Below, in pieces: positions 1-6,517 of a DNA stretch of 10,548 nt. The translations under genes and the position numbers were made by a program. The notes under the pieces were generated by a model. That model saw only the letters and a list, made by a program, of their open reading frames with translations. It made no database searches and was not told the DNA's origin. Source of the DNA: Verrucomicrobiota bacterium (GTDB lineage: Bacteria > Verrucomicrobiota > Verrucomicrobiia > Opitutales > Coraliomargaritaceae); contig JAQCDT010000029.1 in assembly GCA_027620575.1 (NCBI GenBank), positions 1 through 10,548 of the forward strand. The letters run 5' to 3'. Each line of letters starts with the position of its first letter. The first letter of the stretch is position 1.

Positions 1-50
1 CATGAGTGCACTATTCCAAAGTTAATAAACTTATAAATAGTGCACTCATG
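1..50. repeat. Perfect 15-bp inverted repeat at window edge
   Basis: Positions 1-15 (catgagtgcactatt) and 36-50 (aatagtgcactcatg) are exact reverse complements separated by 20 bp. Inside the spacer a second small stem is possible (aagtt at 19-23 with aactt at 28-32). Each arm also contains the 8-bp palindrome agtgcact (5-12 and 39-46), so the element can be read as one large hairpin or as two dyad protein-binding sites about 34 bp apart. No T-run follows on the plus strand, which argues against a simple intrinsic terminator. The element touches the window edge, so it may extend further and belong to an upstream gene or repeat family. Confidence 0.8.
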
Positions 51-170
51 TTTAAATTGTTGAACTTTATTAGATGAACAGGATTTGTTTTTATTTCAAG
101 AGCTTAATTTTTAAATATAATTCACGAATTTCGCTTTGACAGATAAGAGATAAATAATTTCAGTTTTTAT

Positions 171-422
171 ATGCGACAACTTCAATATCAAAAATTGCTA
201 AGCAAGACTCAAATTATTATCGGAATCCTTTTGAGCATCGGAGTATTTATTTTAATGTCAATCATACTTAAGCCGTTTACATTTTCGCCCGATCCGACAA
301 TCGCTCAAATCCAAGCGTGCTTTGCTGCAGTTCCTGTTGCCACAACATTTTGGTTCGCCTGTAATATGTTTATGATTGTTTTATCGGATCAAATAAAACG
401 AAAAAAAGAAAACGCAGAGTAA
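171..422 (+). CDS. Small two-helix membrane protein, unknown function
   Basis: An 83-residue product that I do not recognise. Two hydrophobic segments are visible, about residues 14-33 (IIIGILLSIGVFILMSIIL) and 50-71, joined by a loop containing FTFSPDPT. The protein ends in a strongly basic tail (KRKK), which under the positive-inside rule suggests both ends face the cytoplasm. The start is the only ATG available: an in-frame TAA lies at 144-146 and no other start lies between. No Shine-Dalgarno sequence precedes it. It is convergent with the oleC homologue, with 28 bp between the stop codons, and its last codons overlap a predicted terminator for that gene. Coding status rests on an intact frame with plausible membrane topology; a conserved function cannot be inferred. 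Confidence 0.6.
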   Translation: MRQLQYQKLLSKTQIIIGILLSIGVFILMSIILKPFTFSPDPTIAQIQACFAAVPVATTFWFACNMFMIVLSDQIKRKKENAE

Positions 423-435
423 TCAGCAACCCTGC
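399..435 (-). terminator. Probable intrinsic terminator of the oleC homologue
   Basis: Read on the minus strand, GCAGGG (435-430) can pair with CTCTGC (419-414): five Watson-Crick pairs and one G-U, around a 10-nt loop. It is followed by the T-rich run GTTTTCTTTTTTTCG (413-399). This lies 16 bp past the stop codon at 451. The T-tract is read from the AAA/AAG lysine codons of the convergent small membrane protein gene, so the signal is embedded in that gene's 3' end. Confidence 0.45.
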
Positions 436-450
436 ACAGCCCGTATTTTT

Positions 451-2091
451 CTATTCACCGAGCTTTTTTCGTTCATCTCTAATTGCTTTGGCTAGGCTCA
501 AACGGTGTATTTTTGCATTGTGCCTTACATCCACGGGAAACTGTTTTCTAAAAAAGAAATCCTTAATTGAGGCAGTCATAGGATCTCCCAAAGCACAATC
601 GTTTAAAATTCTTTTGAACGATTCTATTTGAGCATCTGTTTTGGGATAGCACTCAGCTTCAGGTTCAATCACTATGCCTGCTTTACCCTCGCCTAAATCA
701 ATCAATGCGCTTCTTGAAACACGCTCTAATTGATTAAAAATGGCTTCGCAACAAACTGTCTCAAGAACACCTTCATTTGTATGCACCCTTTCAACCTTTC
801 GCCCACAAAACCATAAAAAGCCATCCTCATCCTTCCAACCCATGTCTCCCATCCGGTGCCAGAAAAATCCTTCATCTTCGATTTTTGATAGTTTTGTCGC
901 ATTCGGTAATTGGTCATACCTTTGACTCACTGTCGGCCCGGAAACGATAATTTCGCCAATCGCACCTGTGGCACATTTTTCCACGTCCGCAATTGAAACT
1001 ATCGTACCCTCTTTCGGTTGAATAACTTCTATTTTAATATTGGGCATAGCACGACCGACACAATTCCCTTTGCGACCATTCGCTAATTCCCCTACCTGTT
1101 TTTCAATAATCTCAGTCGCTGATAGCGAACTAATAGGCAAAGCCTCCGTTGCCCCATAAGGTGTAAAAATTTCACCATTGGGCATATATTCTTTTAATTG
1201 CTCTATCAAAGATTGAGGTGCAGGGGCTCCTGCCATAATAACTCGCTTTAATGATGGAAGCACAACTTTTTCTCTCTGACAATATTTCAGAATAATCGAC
1301 CAAATAACGGGTGAGCCAAAACTATTCGTAACTTGATTATCTAAAATACTATCGACAATTTTTTTTGGATTTATCTTAGACGGGCGACTCGGATTCATCT
1401 CAGGTACGACCGTACACATCCCCAAAGCTGGATTGAATAAAGCAAAAACTGCCAACATCGGTAAATCCACTTCGCCAGGTTCAATTGTGTACTCTTCTTT
1501 AATCAATTGAATCTGTGCAAAAAACATACTGTGCGTATAACAAACACCTTTAGCTTTGCCCGTAGAACCCGAAGTAAACAACACCGCGGCTAAATCATTC
1601 GCCTCAGCTTCAAAGGCATCATAACGATGCGCACCCAATTGTTTTTTAAGCTTAGCTTTAAATTTAGCATCGACTGTGATTGTATGCTTGGCGCAGTCTT
1701 CTTTACGCAAAAACCATTTTGCCAAGGTGATGGCGACCGTGCCACCAATCATCATACTGACCTTTGATTGCTTGGCACATTCAAAAAAACGTCCGAGACC
1801 CATTCCTGGATCAATCACCACGGGTACTGCTCCTAATTTCAATAACGCAAAGACAATTTGAATGAGGTCCAGTCCTGGTTTCACCATAAGTAAAACACGA
1901 GTGCCACGCTTCAAGCCTGAGGACAAAAATTGATGCATCAAGGCATCGACCATTGTATCTAACTCACTAAAGCTTAAATCCACATAGCTTTTAGGAGACC
2001 AAAAATTAGGTTTAAAAGGATAGACGATCGCCTTAGCCTCTGGGTTTTTCTTAGCTTGGGACGATAAAAAACTCGAAACGTTTAGTTGCAT
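451..2091 (-). CDS. oleC: OleC-type AMP-dependent synthetase (olefin beta-lactone synthetase family)
   Basis: A 546-residue member of the ANL adenylate-forming superfamily. Visible core motifs: A3 P-loop LFTSGSTGKAKG (171-182), A5 PYGATEALP (311-319), A7 MGDMG (414-418), A8 FCGRKVERVHTNEG (428-441), and A10 DVRHNAKIHR with the catalytic-type Lys527. The A10 context, the FGSP motif (258-261) and the length match OleC rather than classical acyl-CoA ligases. OleC proteins convert the beta-hydroxy acid made by OleA and OleD into a beta-lactone, which OleB decarboxylates to a long-chain olefin. Many relatives are annotated as fatty acid CoA ligases, so the reaction is inferred by family. No oleA, oleB or oleD is in the window. 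It follows yebC by 85 bp and probably has its own promoter. An AGGA lies 12 bases before the ATG, which is distant for a Shine-Dalgarno sequence. Confidence 0.85.
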   Translation of the reverse strand: MQLNVSSFLSSQAKKNPEAKAIVYPFKPNFWSPKSYVDLSFSELDTMVDALMHQFLSSGLKRGTRVLLMVKPGLDLIQIVFALLKLGAVPVVIDPGMGLGRFFECAKQSKVSMMIGGTVAITLAKWFLRKEDCAKHTITVDAKFKAKLKKQLGAHRYDAFEAEANDLAAVLFTSGSTGKAKGVCYTHSMFFAQIQLIKEEYTIEPGEVDLPMLAVFALFNPALGMCTVVPEMNPSRPSKINPKKIVDSILDNQVTNSFGSPVIWSIILKYCQREKVVLPSLKRVIMAGAPAPQSLIEQLKEYMPNGEIFTPYGATEALPISSLSATEIIEKQVGELANGRKGNCVGRAMPNIKIEVIQPKEGTIVSIADVEKCATGAIGEIIVSGPTVSQRYDQLPNATKLSKIEDEGFFWHRMGDMGWKDEDGFLWFCGRKVERVHTNEGVLETVCCEAIFNQLERVSRSALIDLGEGKAGIVIEPEAECYPKTDAQIESFKRILNDCALGDPMTASIKDFFFRKQFPVDVRHNAKIHRLSLAKAIRDERKKLGE

Positions 2092-2114
2092 GATAAAAGT
2101 TCATCCTGCCATTC

Positions 2115-2127
2115 AGTCGTAATTATA
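2115..2127 (-). promoter_or_regulatory. Perfect -10 box upstream of oleC homologue
   Basis: The minus strand carries an exact TATAAT at 2127-2122, predicting a start of transcription near 2115 and a leader of roughly 24 nt before the ATG at 2091. The sequence 16-18 bp upstream (GGGCTT region) is a poor -35 match, so this would need an activator or an AT-rich upstream contact. It follows directly after a terminator-like element, which supports separate transcription of the gene. Confidence 0.4.
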
Positions 2128-2132
2128 GGATG

Positions 2133-2169
2133 TAAAAATAAGGTAAGCCCTGCTTTTAGAAAAGCACCT
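2133..2169 (-). terminator. Possible terminator after yebC
   Basis: On the minus strand GCTTTTCTAAAAGC sits inside an outer AGGT/ACCT pair (2169-2166 with 2144-2141) and is followed by TTATTTTTA. An alternative stem pairs GCTTTTTAG (2176-2168) with CTAAAAGC (2159-2152) with one bulge. The stems are AT-rich and compete, so termination would be partial at best. Confidence 0.35.
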
Positions 2170-2176
2170 AAAAAGC

Positions 2177-2920
2177 TTAGTCTAAAGTTAACCCTTCAGC
2201 TAACTCCATATTCGTGTGCACAGCCTTAACGTCTTCTAAATCATCAAGCACCTGAATTAAGTGCAAAACTTTTCGTGCAGTGTCAATATCTGTAACTGGC
2301 ATATTCACAGTTGGGAGATACACTAATTCAGAAGAGATACAGGAAATTTCTTTTGCCGAAAGTGCTTGTGAAACAGTATCAAAATCGCCAATTGCACAAA
2401 GCACCTCATAATGGTCCTCTTCGTTTTTAATGTCATCGGCACCTGCTTCCAAAGCAATCTCCATTAAACTTTCTTCGTCGATCTCACTCGCTTCTATAAT
2501 AAATTGACCTTTTCGTTCGAATTGGAAGGCAACTGCACCGACACCAGCTAAGTTGCCTCCATTTTTGCTCATGGTGCTTCTTACTTCTGATGCAGACCGA
2601 TTTTTATTATCGGTTGTCACCTCCACAACAAAGCCAACGCCTCCAGCTCCGTAACCTTCGTATAAATTTTCTTCATAAACGACTCCAGGTAATTCACCGG
2701 TGCCCTTCTTTATCGCACGCTCTACATTATCTGCGGGCATGTTTGCCGCCTTCGCTTTTTGAACCAAAGTTCGGAGACGAGGATTAAACTCGATATCACC
2801 GCCTCCATCTCTTGCAGCAAGGGTCAACTCCTTACTAATCACACTGAAAATTTTACCACGTTTGGCATCGACTGACGCTTTGTGGCGTTTGATGGTCGCC
2901 CACTTACTATGTCCTGACAT
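2177..2920 (-). CDS. yebC: YebC/TACO1 family translation (formerly transcriptional) factor
   Basis: A 247-residue, full-length family member. It opens with the signature MSGHSKWATIKRHK (1-14) and continues with NMPADNVERAIKKGTG (60-75), TDNKNRSASEVR (103-114), FQFERKG (132-138) and LDDLEDVKAVHTN (225-237), all hallmark blocks of YebC/PmpR. Historically annotated as a DNA-binding transcriptional regulator; more recent work links the family, like mitochondrial TACO1, to relief of ribosome stalling, for example at proline runs. It lies 60 bp downstream of yidC on the same strand, so co-transcription with the rpmH-yidC genes is plausible. No Shine-Dalgarno is visible; the leader is almost pure A/T. 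The start is fixed by the conserved MSGHSKW. Confidence 0.97.
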   Translation of the reverse strand: MSGHSKWATIKRHKASVDAKRGKIFSVISKELTLAARDGGGDIEFNPRLRTLVQKAKAANMPADNVERAIKKGTGELPGVVYEENLYEGYGAGGVGFVVEVTTDNKNRSASEVRSTMSKNGGNLAGVGAVAFQFERKGQFIIEASEIDEESLMEIALEAGADDIKNEEDHYEVLCAIGDFDTVSQALSAKEISCISSELVYLPTVNMPVTDIDTARKVLHLIQVLDDLEDVKAVHTNMELAEGLTLD

Positions 2921-2980
2921 GATTAAAATTAATTGAAATTTAAAGTTTAATTAAAATCTTATAGTACAAACAATTCATGA

Positions 2981-4771
2981 TTAATTGCGAGATTTCTTTT
3001 TCGTTGTACTCACTTTCGCATTAATTGACTGTGCGTTTTGTACGCGATTATCATCCACTTCTATTGGTTCTTTTTTACTGTGAATCATCTTTTGCTGAAT
3101 GATGGTTAAGATATTTTGGGTTGTCCAATAGATAACCAATCCAGAAGAAAAGTTATATAAGAATACCAAAAATATGAATGGCATAAATTTGAAAATCTTT
3201 TGTTGCAAAGGGTCAGCGGTAGGAGACACGGGCATGATTTGCATTTGATAGAACATAGTCACCCCCATAAGAATTGGGAAAAGGTTGATTGGGAAACCAG
3301 CAACCACGGCAATTGTATCCGCTTGAGACAAATCTGCGACCCATAAAAACGATTCGTATCGCAATTCAGCTGCTGTACGCAACATATAGAAAAGTCCAAG
3401 AAAAATTGGCATTTGGATCAACACAGGAAAACAACCCGCAAGAGGATTCACCCCATGCTCACGAAATAATTTCATCGTCTCTTGTTGTAATTTCTGTGGA
3501 TTCTTTTCGTATTTTTTCTTCAATTCAGCCATCGGGGCTTGAATCTTTGCCATACCCTTTTGCGATTCTGCTGCTTTGCCAGTCAAAGGCCAAAAGACCA
3601 ACTTAATGATGATGGTCATAATGACAATCGACCATCCCCAATTCGGAACAAACGAATGTATCAGGGACATGAAATAGAGTAACAATTTACTAAAGAAGCC
3701 AAACCAGCCAAATTGCATCACCTTGTCTTGATAATTTCCAAGCCCTTGCAATCGCTTAAACTCTTTCGGCCCTACATAAAACTCTGTTTCTAAAGAACGG
3801 CTATCTTTAGAAGCGATGGTATCAAAAGAAAACGCTACATTACTCGTAATACCAAGCTCTTGCTCGTTCTCATTATATACAGGCAACACCTGCACTCTTT
3901 TTGCAGATATCGATGAAGACAACAATCCGACATAATACTGATTTTGAATAGACACCCAGTCAAAACGACCTTCTTGAATCAGCCCATTATTTAAATCGCC
4001 AAAATTAGTCGCTGTTAAAGCTCGGCTATCGTTTACTTTATTGATTGGAGTGAATTTAGTTTTTTTCCCATCAAACGCACCCACAGTTAAAAAGTGTTCA
4101 AACTCTTTTTCATTCAACGGAAATACCGCCCCAAGATTCAAATATAAATTTTTGAATTTCAGATCTTGTTCACTATCATTTCGAATCGTTGAGCTATGCT
4201 TGATTAAATAAGGCTCTTCACTCGATTCATTCAGAGCAAAACTTCTTCGTACCACCAAACCATCTTCAGACTTATGAATGAAATCAATTCGGTCTTCATT
4301 CTGACGCTCCACTTGATAAAGGACATTTAATAACTTCAAACGCCCATTATTCTCAAAGCTTAAAGCCAAAGAAGGAACCTGCCCATGCTGATTAAACACA
4401 AAACTATCGGGTTCGCCACGCTTAGCCTTCAAAAAACGTATTTCTTGGATCGCCGCTCCCGCATTGGTCAACTTCACTTCAATAAATTCATTTGAGATTG
4501 AAAAGGTCGTACTTGCTTCCTGCACGGTACTGCCCAATTCATCCGAAAATCCGCTATCGGCTTCAGCCACCTCAAATACTTCCGTAAAATCATTTGTGGC
4601 AATTTCAGAATTCCCCTCAGAAAACACTTCACCCTCTATTTTATTTTCATTTTGCACCTCTGCCATGCCAGACAGCTGCTGTGCCTCCTCCATAGTCTTT
4701 GATTGCACGAACAATATAATCATTCCTGCAGCTATGAAAAATATTCCTAAAATTGTATTTTTTGTATCCAT
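2981..4771 (-). CDS. yidC: Membrane protein insertase YidC
   Basis: A 596-residue YidC of the Gram-negative type. It has an N-terminal anchor (about 4-23, NTILGIFFIAAGMIILF), then an acidic linker (26-90), a periplasmic beta-sandwich domain (about 90-345), and the conserved five-helix insertase core (about 350-560). Core landmarks are VPNWGWSIVIMTIIIKLVFWPLT (375-397), the cytoplasmic hairpin QAPMAELKKKYEKNP (411-425) and GCFPVLIQMPIFLGLF (446-461). A basic tail (KKKSR) follows. The positively charged groove residue is Lys390, where E. coli has Arg366. YidC inserts inner-membrane proteins alone or with SecYEG. The gene starts 18 bp after yidD, as usual. The leader contains tttaaatttca and no Shine-Dalgarno. 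Confidence 0.98.
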   Translation of the reverse strand: MDTKNTILGIFFIAAGMIILFVQSKTMEEAQQLSGMAEVQNENKIEGEVFSEGNSEIATNDFTEVFEVAEADSGFSDELGSTVQEASTTFSISNEFIEVKLTNAGAAIQEIRFLKAKRGEPDSFVFNQHGQVPSLALSFENNGRLKLLNVLYQVERQNEDRIDFIHKSEDGLVVRRSFALNESSEEPYLIKHSSTIRNDSEQDLKFKNLYLNLGAVFPLNEKEFEHFLTVGAFDGKKTKFTPINKVNDSRALTATNFGDLNNGLIQEGRFDWVSIQNQYYVGLLSSSISAKRVQVLPVYNENEQELGITSNVAFSFDTIASKDSRSLETEFYVGPKEFKRLQGLGNYQDKVMQFGWFGFFSKLLLYFMSLIHSFVPNWGWSIVIMTIIIKLVFWPLTGKAAESQKGMAKIQAPMAELKKKYEKNPQKLQQETMKLFREHGVNPLAGCFPVLIQMPIFLGLFYMLRTAAELRYESFLWVADLSQADTIAVVAGFPINLFPILMGVTMFYQMQIMPVSPTADPLQQKIFKFMPFIFLVFLYNFSSGLVIYWTTQNILTIIQQKMIHSKKEPIEVDDNRVQNAQSINAKVSTTKKKSRN

Positions 4772-4789
4772 TATCTGAAATTTAAATTT

Positions 4790-5065
4790 TTATCCGCATC
4801 GATCACATCCTTTATTAGGGACAGGGTCCACCCCTCCTTCGTTCCAAGGATGACAACGACACACACGATTGATTGTTAAATACGCACCCTTGACAACTCC
4901 AAAGCGTAAAAATGAATCTTTGGCGTAATTAGAGCATGTAGGGTAAAAGCGACAGGATGATTGTGCACCCAAGAGAAACAATTTCATCGGCGAAATAATC
5001 AGTTGGTACATTCGTATCAACGAAACGCAGGCAAATACCGACAGTTTGGATACCAATAATTTCAT
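4790..5065 (-). CDS. yidD: Membrane protein insertion efficiency factor YidD
   Basis: A small cysteine-containing protein of the YidD family. It has a short amphipathic/hydrophobic N-terminus, LIRMYQLIISP (16-26), the signature CRFYPTCSNYA (38-48), FGVVKGAYLTINRVCRCHPW (55-74) and GGVDPVP (77-83), then a C-terminal CDRCG. YidD is thought to assist YidC-dependent insertion at the inner membrane. I place the start at 5065 (91 residues), one base after the rnpA stop codon (TAG-G-ATG). An ATG at 5107 would add 14 residues and overlap rnpA by 41 bp, but the 91-residue form is closer to the usual 70-90. The loop before the cysteine signature is a few residues longer than in E. coli YidD. Confidence 0.93.
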   Translation of the reverse strand: MKLLVSKLSVFACVSLIRMYQLIISPMKLFLLGAQSSCRFYPTCSNYAKDSFLRFGVVKGAYLTINRVCRCHPWNEGGVDPVPNKGCDRCG

Positions 5066-5066
5066 C

Positions 5067-5441
5067 CTAAAGATCACTTGGTCTGAATTTCTTTCCATAC
5101 CAGGCACAGATTTCTAAAAAATCGTTTTCCAATTGCGAAAAACTGACCCTGTTAAAACCCATACGTAATATAACCACTAATTGACTCCCCATAGGCAACA
5201 GCGATTGATGCTTGTAAAAAAGTCTTCTAAATATTCGCTTGCCACGATTACGCACCACTGCATTGCCAACACGGCGACTTGCGATAATCCCAAATCGAGT
5301 CGGATGACTCGATTCACTCCCCTCCACATCCGCTATTTTTAATTGCGTAATAAAATAAGGCATTACACGACGTATACCACCGCTACGGATTGAAGAAAAT
5401 TCGTTACTTTTTTTTATGCGAAATTCCTTAGGAATACCCAT
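5067..5441 (-). CDS. rnpA: Ribonuclease P protein component
   Basis: A 124-residue basic protein with the RnpA hallmark VGNAVVRNRGKRIFRRLFYKH (58-78), in which the RNR motif is at residues 65-67. The RFGIIASRRVGNAV strand and helix and the late hydrophobic strand LVVILR (88-93) fit the family. It binds the catalytic RNase P RNA and aids 5' processing of tRNA precursors. It sits 16 bp after rpmH and directly before yidD, the classical order. Some start uncertainty remains because no Shine-Dalgarno is present, but MGIPKEFRIKKSNEF aligns with the normal N-terminus of the family. Confidence 0.95.
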   Translation of the reverse strand: MGIPKEFRIKKSNEFSSIRSGGIRRVMPYFITQLKIADVEGSESSHPTRFGIIASRRVGNAVVRNRGKRIFRRLFYKHQSLLPMGSQLVVILRMGFNRVSFSQLENDFLEICAWYGKKFRPSDL

Positions 5442-5457
5442 ATAAATAGAGCCATTA

Positions 5458-5592
5458 TTAAGCGGCTAAGCGACTGCGTCCTCTAGCACGGCGGGCAGCA
5501 AGGATCTTACGCCCACTGCGAGTCGCATTACGTGCACGAAAGCCAAATTTTCTAGCTCTTTTGATTTTTGAAGGACGATAGGTCGGTTTCAT
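5458..5592 (-). CDS. rpmH: Ribosomal protein bL34
   Basis: A 44-codon gene, shorter than usual ORF cut-offs. Translation of the minus strand from the ATG at 5592 starts MKPTYRPSKIKRARKFGF, continues with RARNATRSGRKILAARRARG (19-38) and ends RSRLAA before TAA at 5460-5458. This is unmistakable bL34: the K-x-T-Y-x-P-S start, GFRAR, and GRKILAARRARGR. The protein is a small, very basic component of the large ribosomal subunit. It heads the rpmH-rnpA-yidD-yidC cluster. The leader is pyrimidine-rich and lacks a Shine-Dalgarno sequence. Confidence 0.97.
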   Translation of the reverse strand: MKPTYRPSKIKRARKFGFRARNATRSGRKILAARRARGRSRLAA

Positions 5593-5617
5593 AATATGTA
5601 GTCGTGTTGATTAAAAG

Positions 5618-5653
5618 AAGAAGAGATAAAAAAGATTGTTCAGCCACTGTCAA
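5618..5653 (-). promoter_or_regulatory. Predicted sigma70-type promoter of the rpmH operon
   Basis: On the minus strand an exact TTGACA (5653-5648) is followed after 16 bp by TTTTAT (5631-5626, 4 of 6 to TATAAT). Transcription would begin near 5618, about 25 nt before the rpmH start codon. A 10-bp palindrome, acttataagt (5679-5688), lies about 26 bp upstream of the -35 box. The -10 is imperfect, so confidence is moderate. Confidence 0.5.
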
Positions 5654-5742
5654 GCAAGCATCTCACTTCTTTTTCTCAACTTATAAGTATGTAGCAGACT
5701 GACCTGAGGAGTAAAACACTCAAGAACCAAAAAAAATAAGCC

Positions 5743-6468
5743 TTATAAAATATATCGGATTGGATTTGCGGCACCTTGTTTCTTGGTATGTTTAACTGAC
5801 TTATTAAAATAAAGAGCTTTAATTTTCTCATCAGCCTCTTCGCCGTTGAAGCCCCATCGAACTCGTTTGCTGCCTGGAAGCATAACTTTATACCAATCCT
5901 TTATCAAGTAAACGCCAACAATGATTCCCCGATAATCAGCAAGGGCATATTTTAGAGTCGGTAAACGTTTTTCTCCAATTACCCAAGCTTCTTTAGTCGA
6001 TTCATAAATGCTGACTCCACCTTTTGCTCGCTCATAGGAACCATTGATATTAATAATTATGACTTTATGATGCAATGCTTTTAAAGGTTGAGCATTGTAG
6101 GTCGAAATAATCTCATCTGCCGTCATCAAGCCAAATTTAAAGGAATCATGCCCTAAAACTTCATTGGTTAAATTTTTACCAAAGAAATTTGTAAAATCAA
6201 TCAATGAGGATTCTATCTTAAAGGCTTCGTCTTCAGTCAAACCATGTCGAATAATAATATGCTTTACTGAATTCCCAGAATTAAGGATCGCGTTAATAGT
6301 ATCAATTTTTTCTGATTCGGGACTTCCTTTTATTGCTCCAAGAACATGCTCAAAAACTCTATTTCCTTTACCTTTGCCAATATAAAACGGTTGCTTTGTA
6401 CGAGGATCGATTAATGCATAAACATAATATTGGAGTTTTTCCTGAGTTAGATTGTCAAAATGCTTCAT
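5743..6468 (-). CDS. LEM-3-like GIY-YIG nuclease with a second C-terminal domain
   Basis: A 241-residue protein. The N-terminal domain (about 13-110) is a GIY-YIG nuclease fold of the LEM-3/ANKLE1-like (COG3680-type) branch: YVY (15-17) for GIY, YIG (29-31), GKGKGNR with the catalytic-type Arg37, and a Glu at 86 (KIESSLID) where the metal-binding Glu is expected. The catalytic residues therefore look intact. The C-terminal part (about 150-241) has the pattern SIYESTKEAW, YALADYRGIIVGVY, RWGFNG and FNKSV, ending NPIRYIL. From memory this recurs at the end of bacterial GIY-YIG and other nuclease-like proteins, but I cannot name it. Substrate and role are unknown; such genes are common in accessory regions. 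It lies 49 bp after the 83-residue gene and is preceded by an inverted repeat next to its ATG. Confidence 0.85.
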   Translation of the reverse strand: MKHFDNLTQEKLQYYVYALIDPRTKQPFYIGKGKGNRVFEHVLGAIKGSPESEKIDTINAILNSGNSVKHIIIRHGLTEDEAFKIESSLIDFTNFFGKNLTNEVLGHDSFKFGLMTADEIISTYNAQPLKALHHKVIIININGSYERAKGGVSIYESTKEAWVIGEKRLPTLKYALADYRGIIVGVYLIKDWYKVMLPGSKRVRWGFNGEEADEKIKALYFNKSVKHTKKQGAANPIRYIL

Positions 6469-6470
6469 AA

Positions 6471-6496
6471 TTATGTTTTACTAGCTAGAAACATAA
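6471..6496. promoter_or_regulatory. Inverted repeat abutting the GIY-YIG gene start
   Basis: Perfect 8-bp arms ttatgttt (6471-6478) and aaacataa (6489-6496) flank a 10-bp spacer that itself contains the palindrome ctagctag (6481-6488). The element ends 2 bp before the ATG at 6468. It could be an operator for autoregulation or an RNA hairpin masking the initiation region. No regulator gene is identified nearby, so the role is inference. Confidence 0.5.
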
Positions 6497-6517
6497 AGAC
6501 ACATTTTAACTTAATCC

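Noticed and set aside
136..141. Exact TTGACA upstream of the small membrane protein gene
   Set aside because: At 16-18 bp downstream there is only a poor -10 match (TTCAGT region), so I did not call a promoter.
740..925. Plus-strand open frame inside the oleC homologue
   Set aside because: It is a shadow of the long, motif-rich minus-strand gene; its composition follows that gene's codons.
3289..3606. Plus-strand 105-codon frame inside yidC
   Set aside because: It overlaps the conserved insertase core and has no recognisable features or leader of its own.
4464..4778. Plus-strand 104-codon frame opposite the yidC N-terminus
   Set aside because: Antisense shadow; the Ser/Thr/Asn-rich sequence mirrors the acidic linker of YidC.
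5593..5742. Replication origin near rpmH, as in genomes with dnaA-rpmH linkage
   Set aside because: No DnaA box close to TTATCCACA and no dnaA or dnaN gene in the window.
5725..5752. T-run after the GIY-YIG gene stop (ATAAGGCTTAT then eight T) as a terminator
   Set aside because: The stem is only four A-T pairs around a three-base loop, which is too weak. Read-through toward rpmH remains possible.
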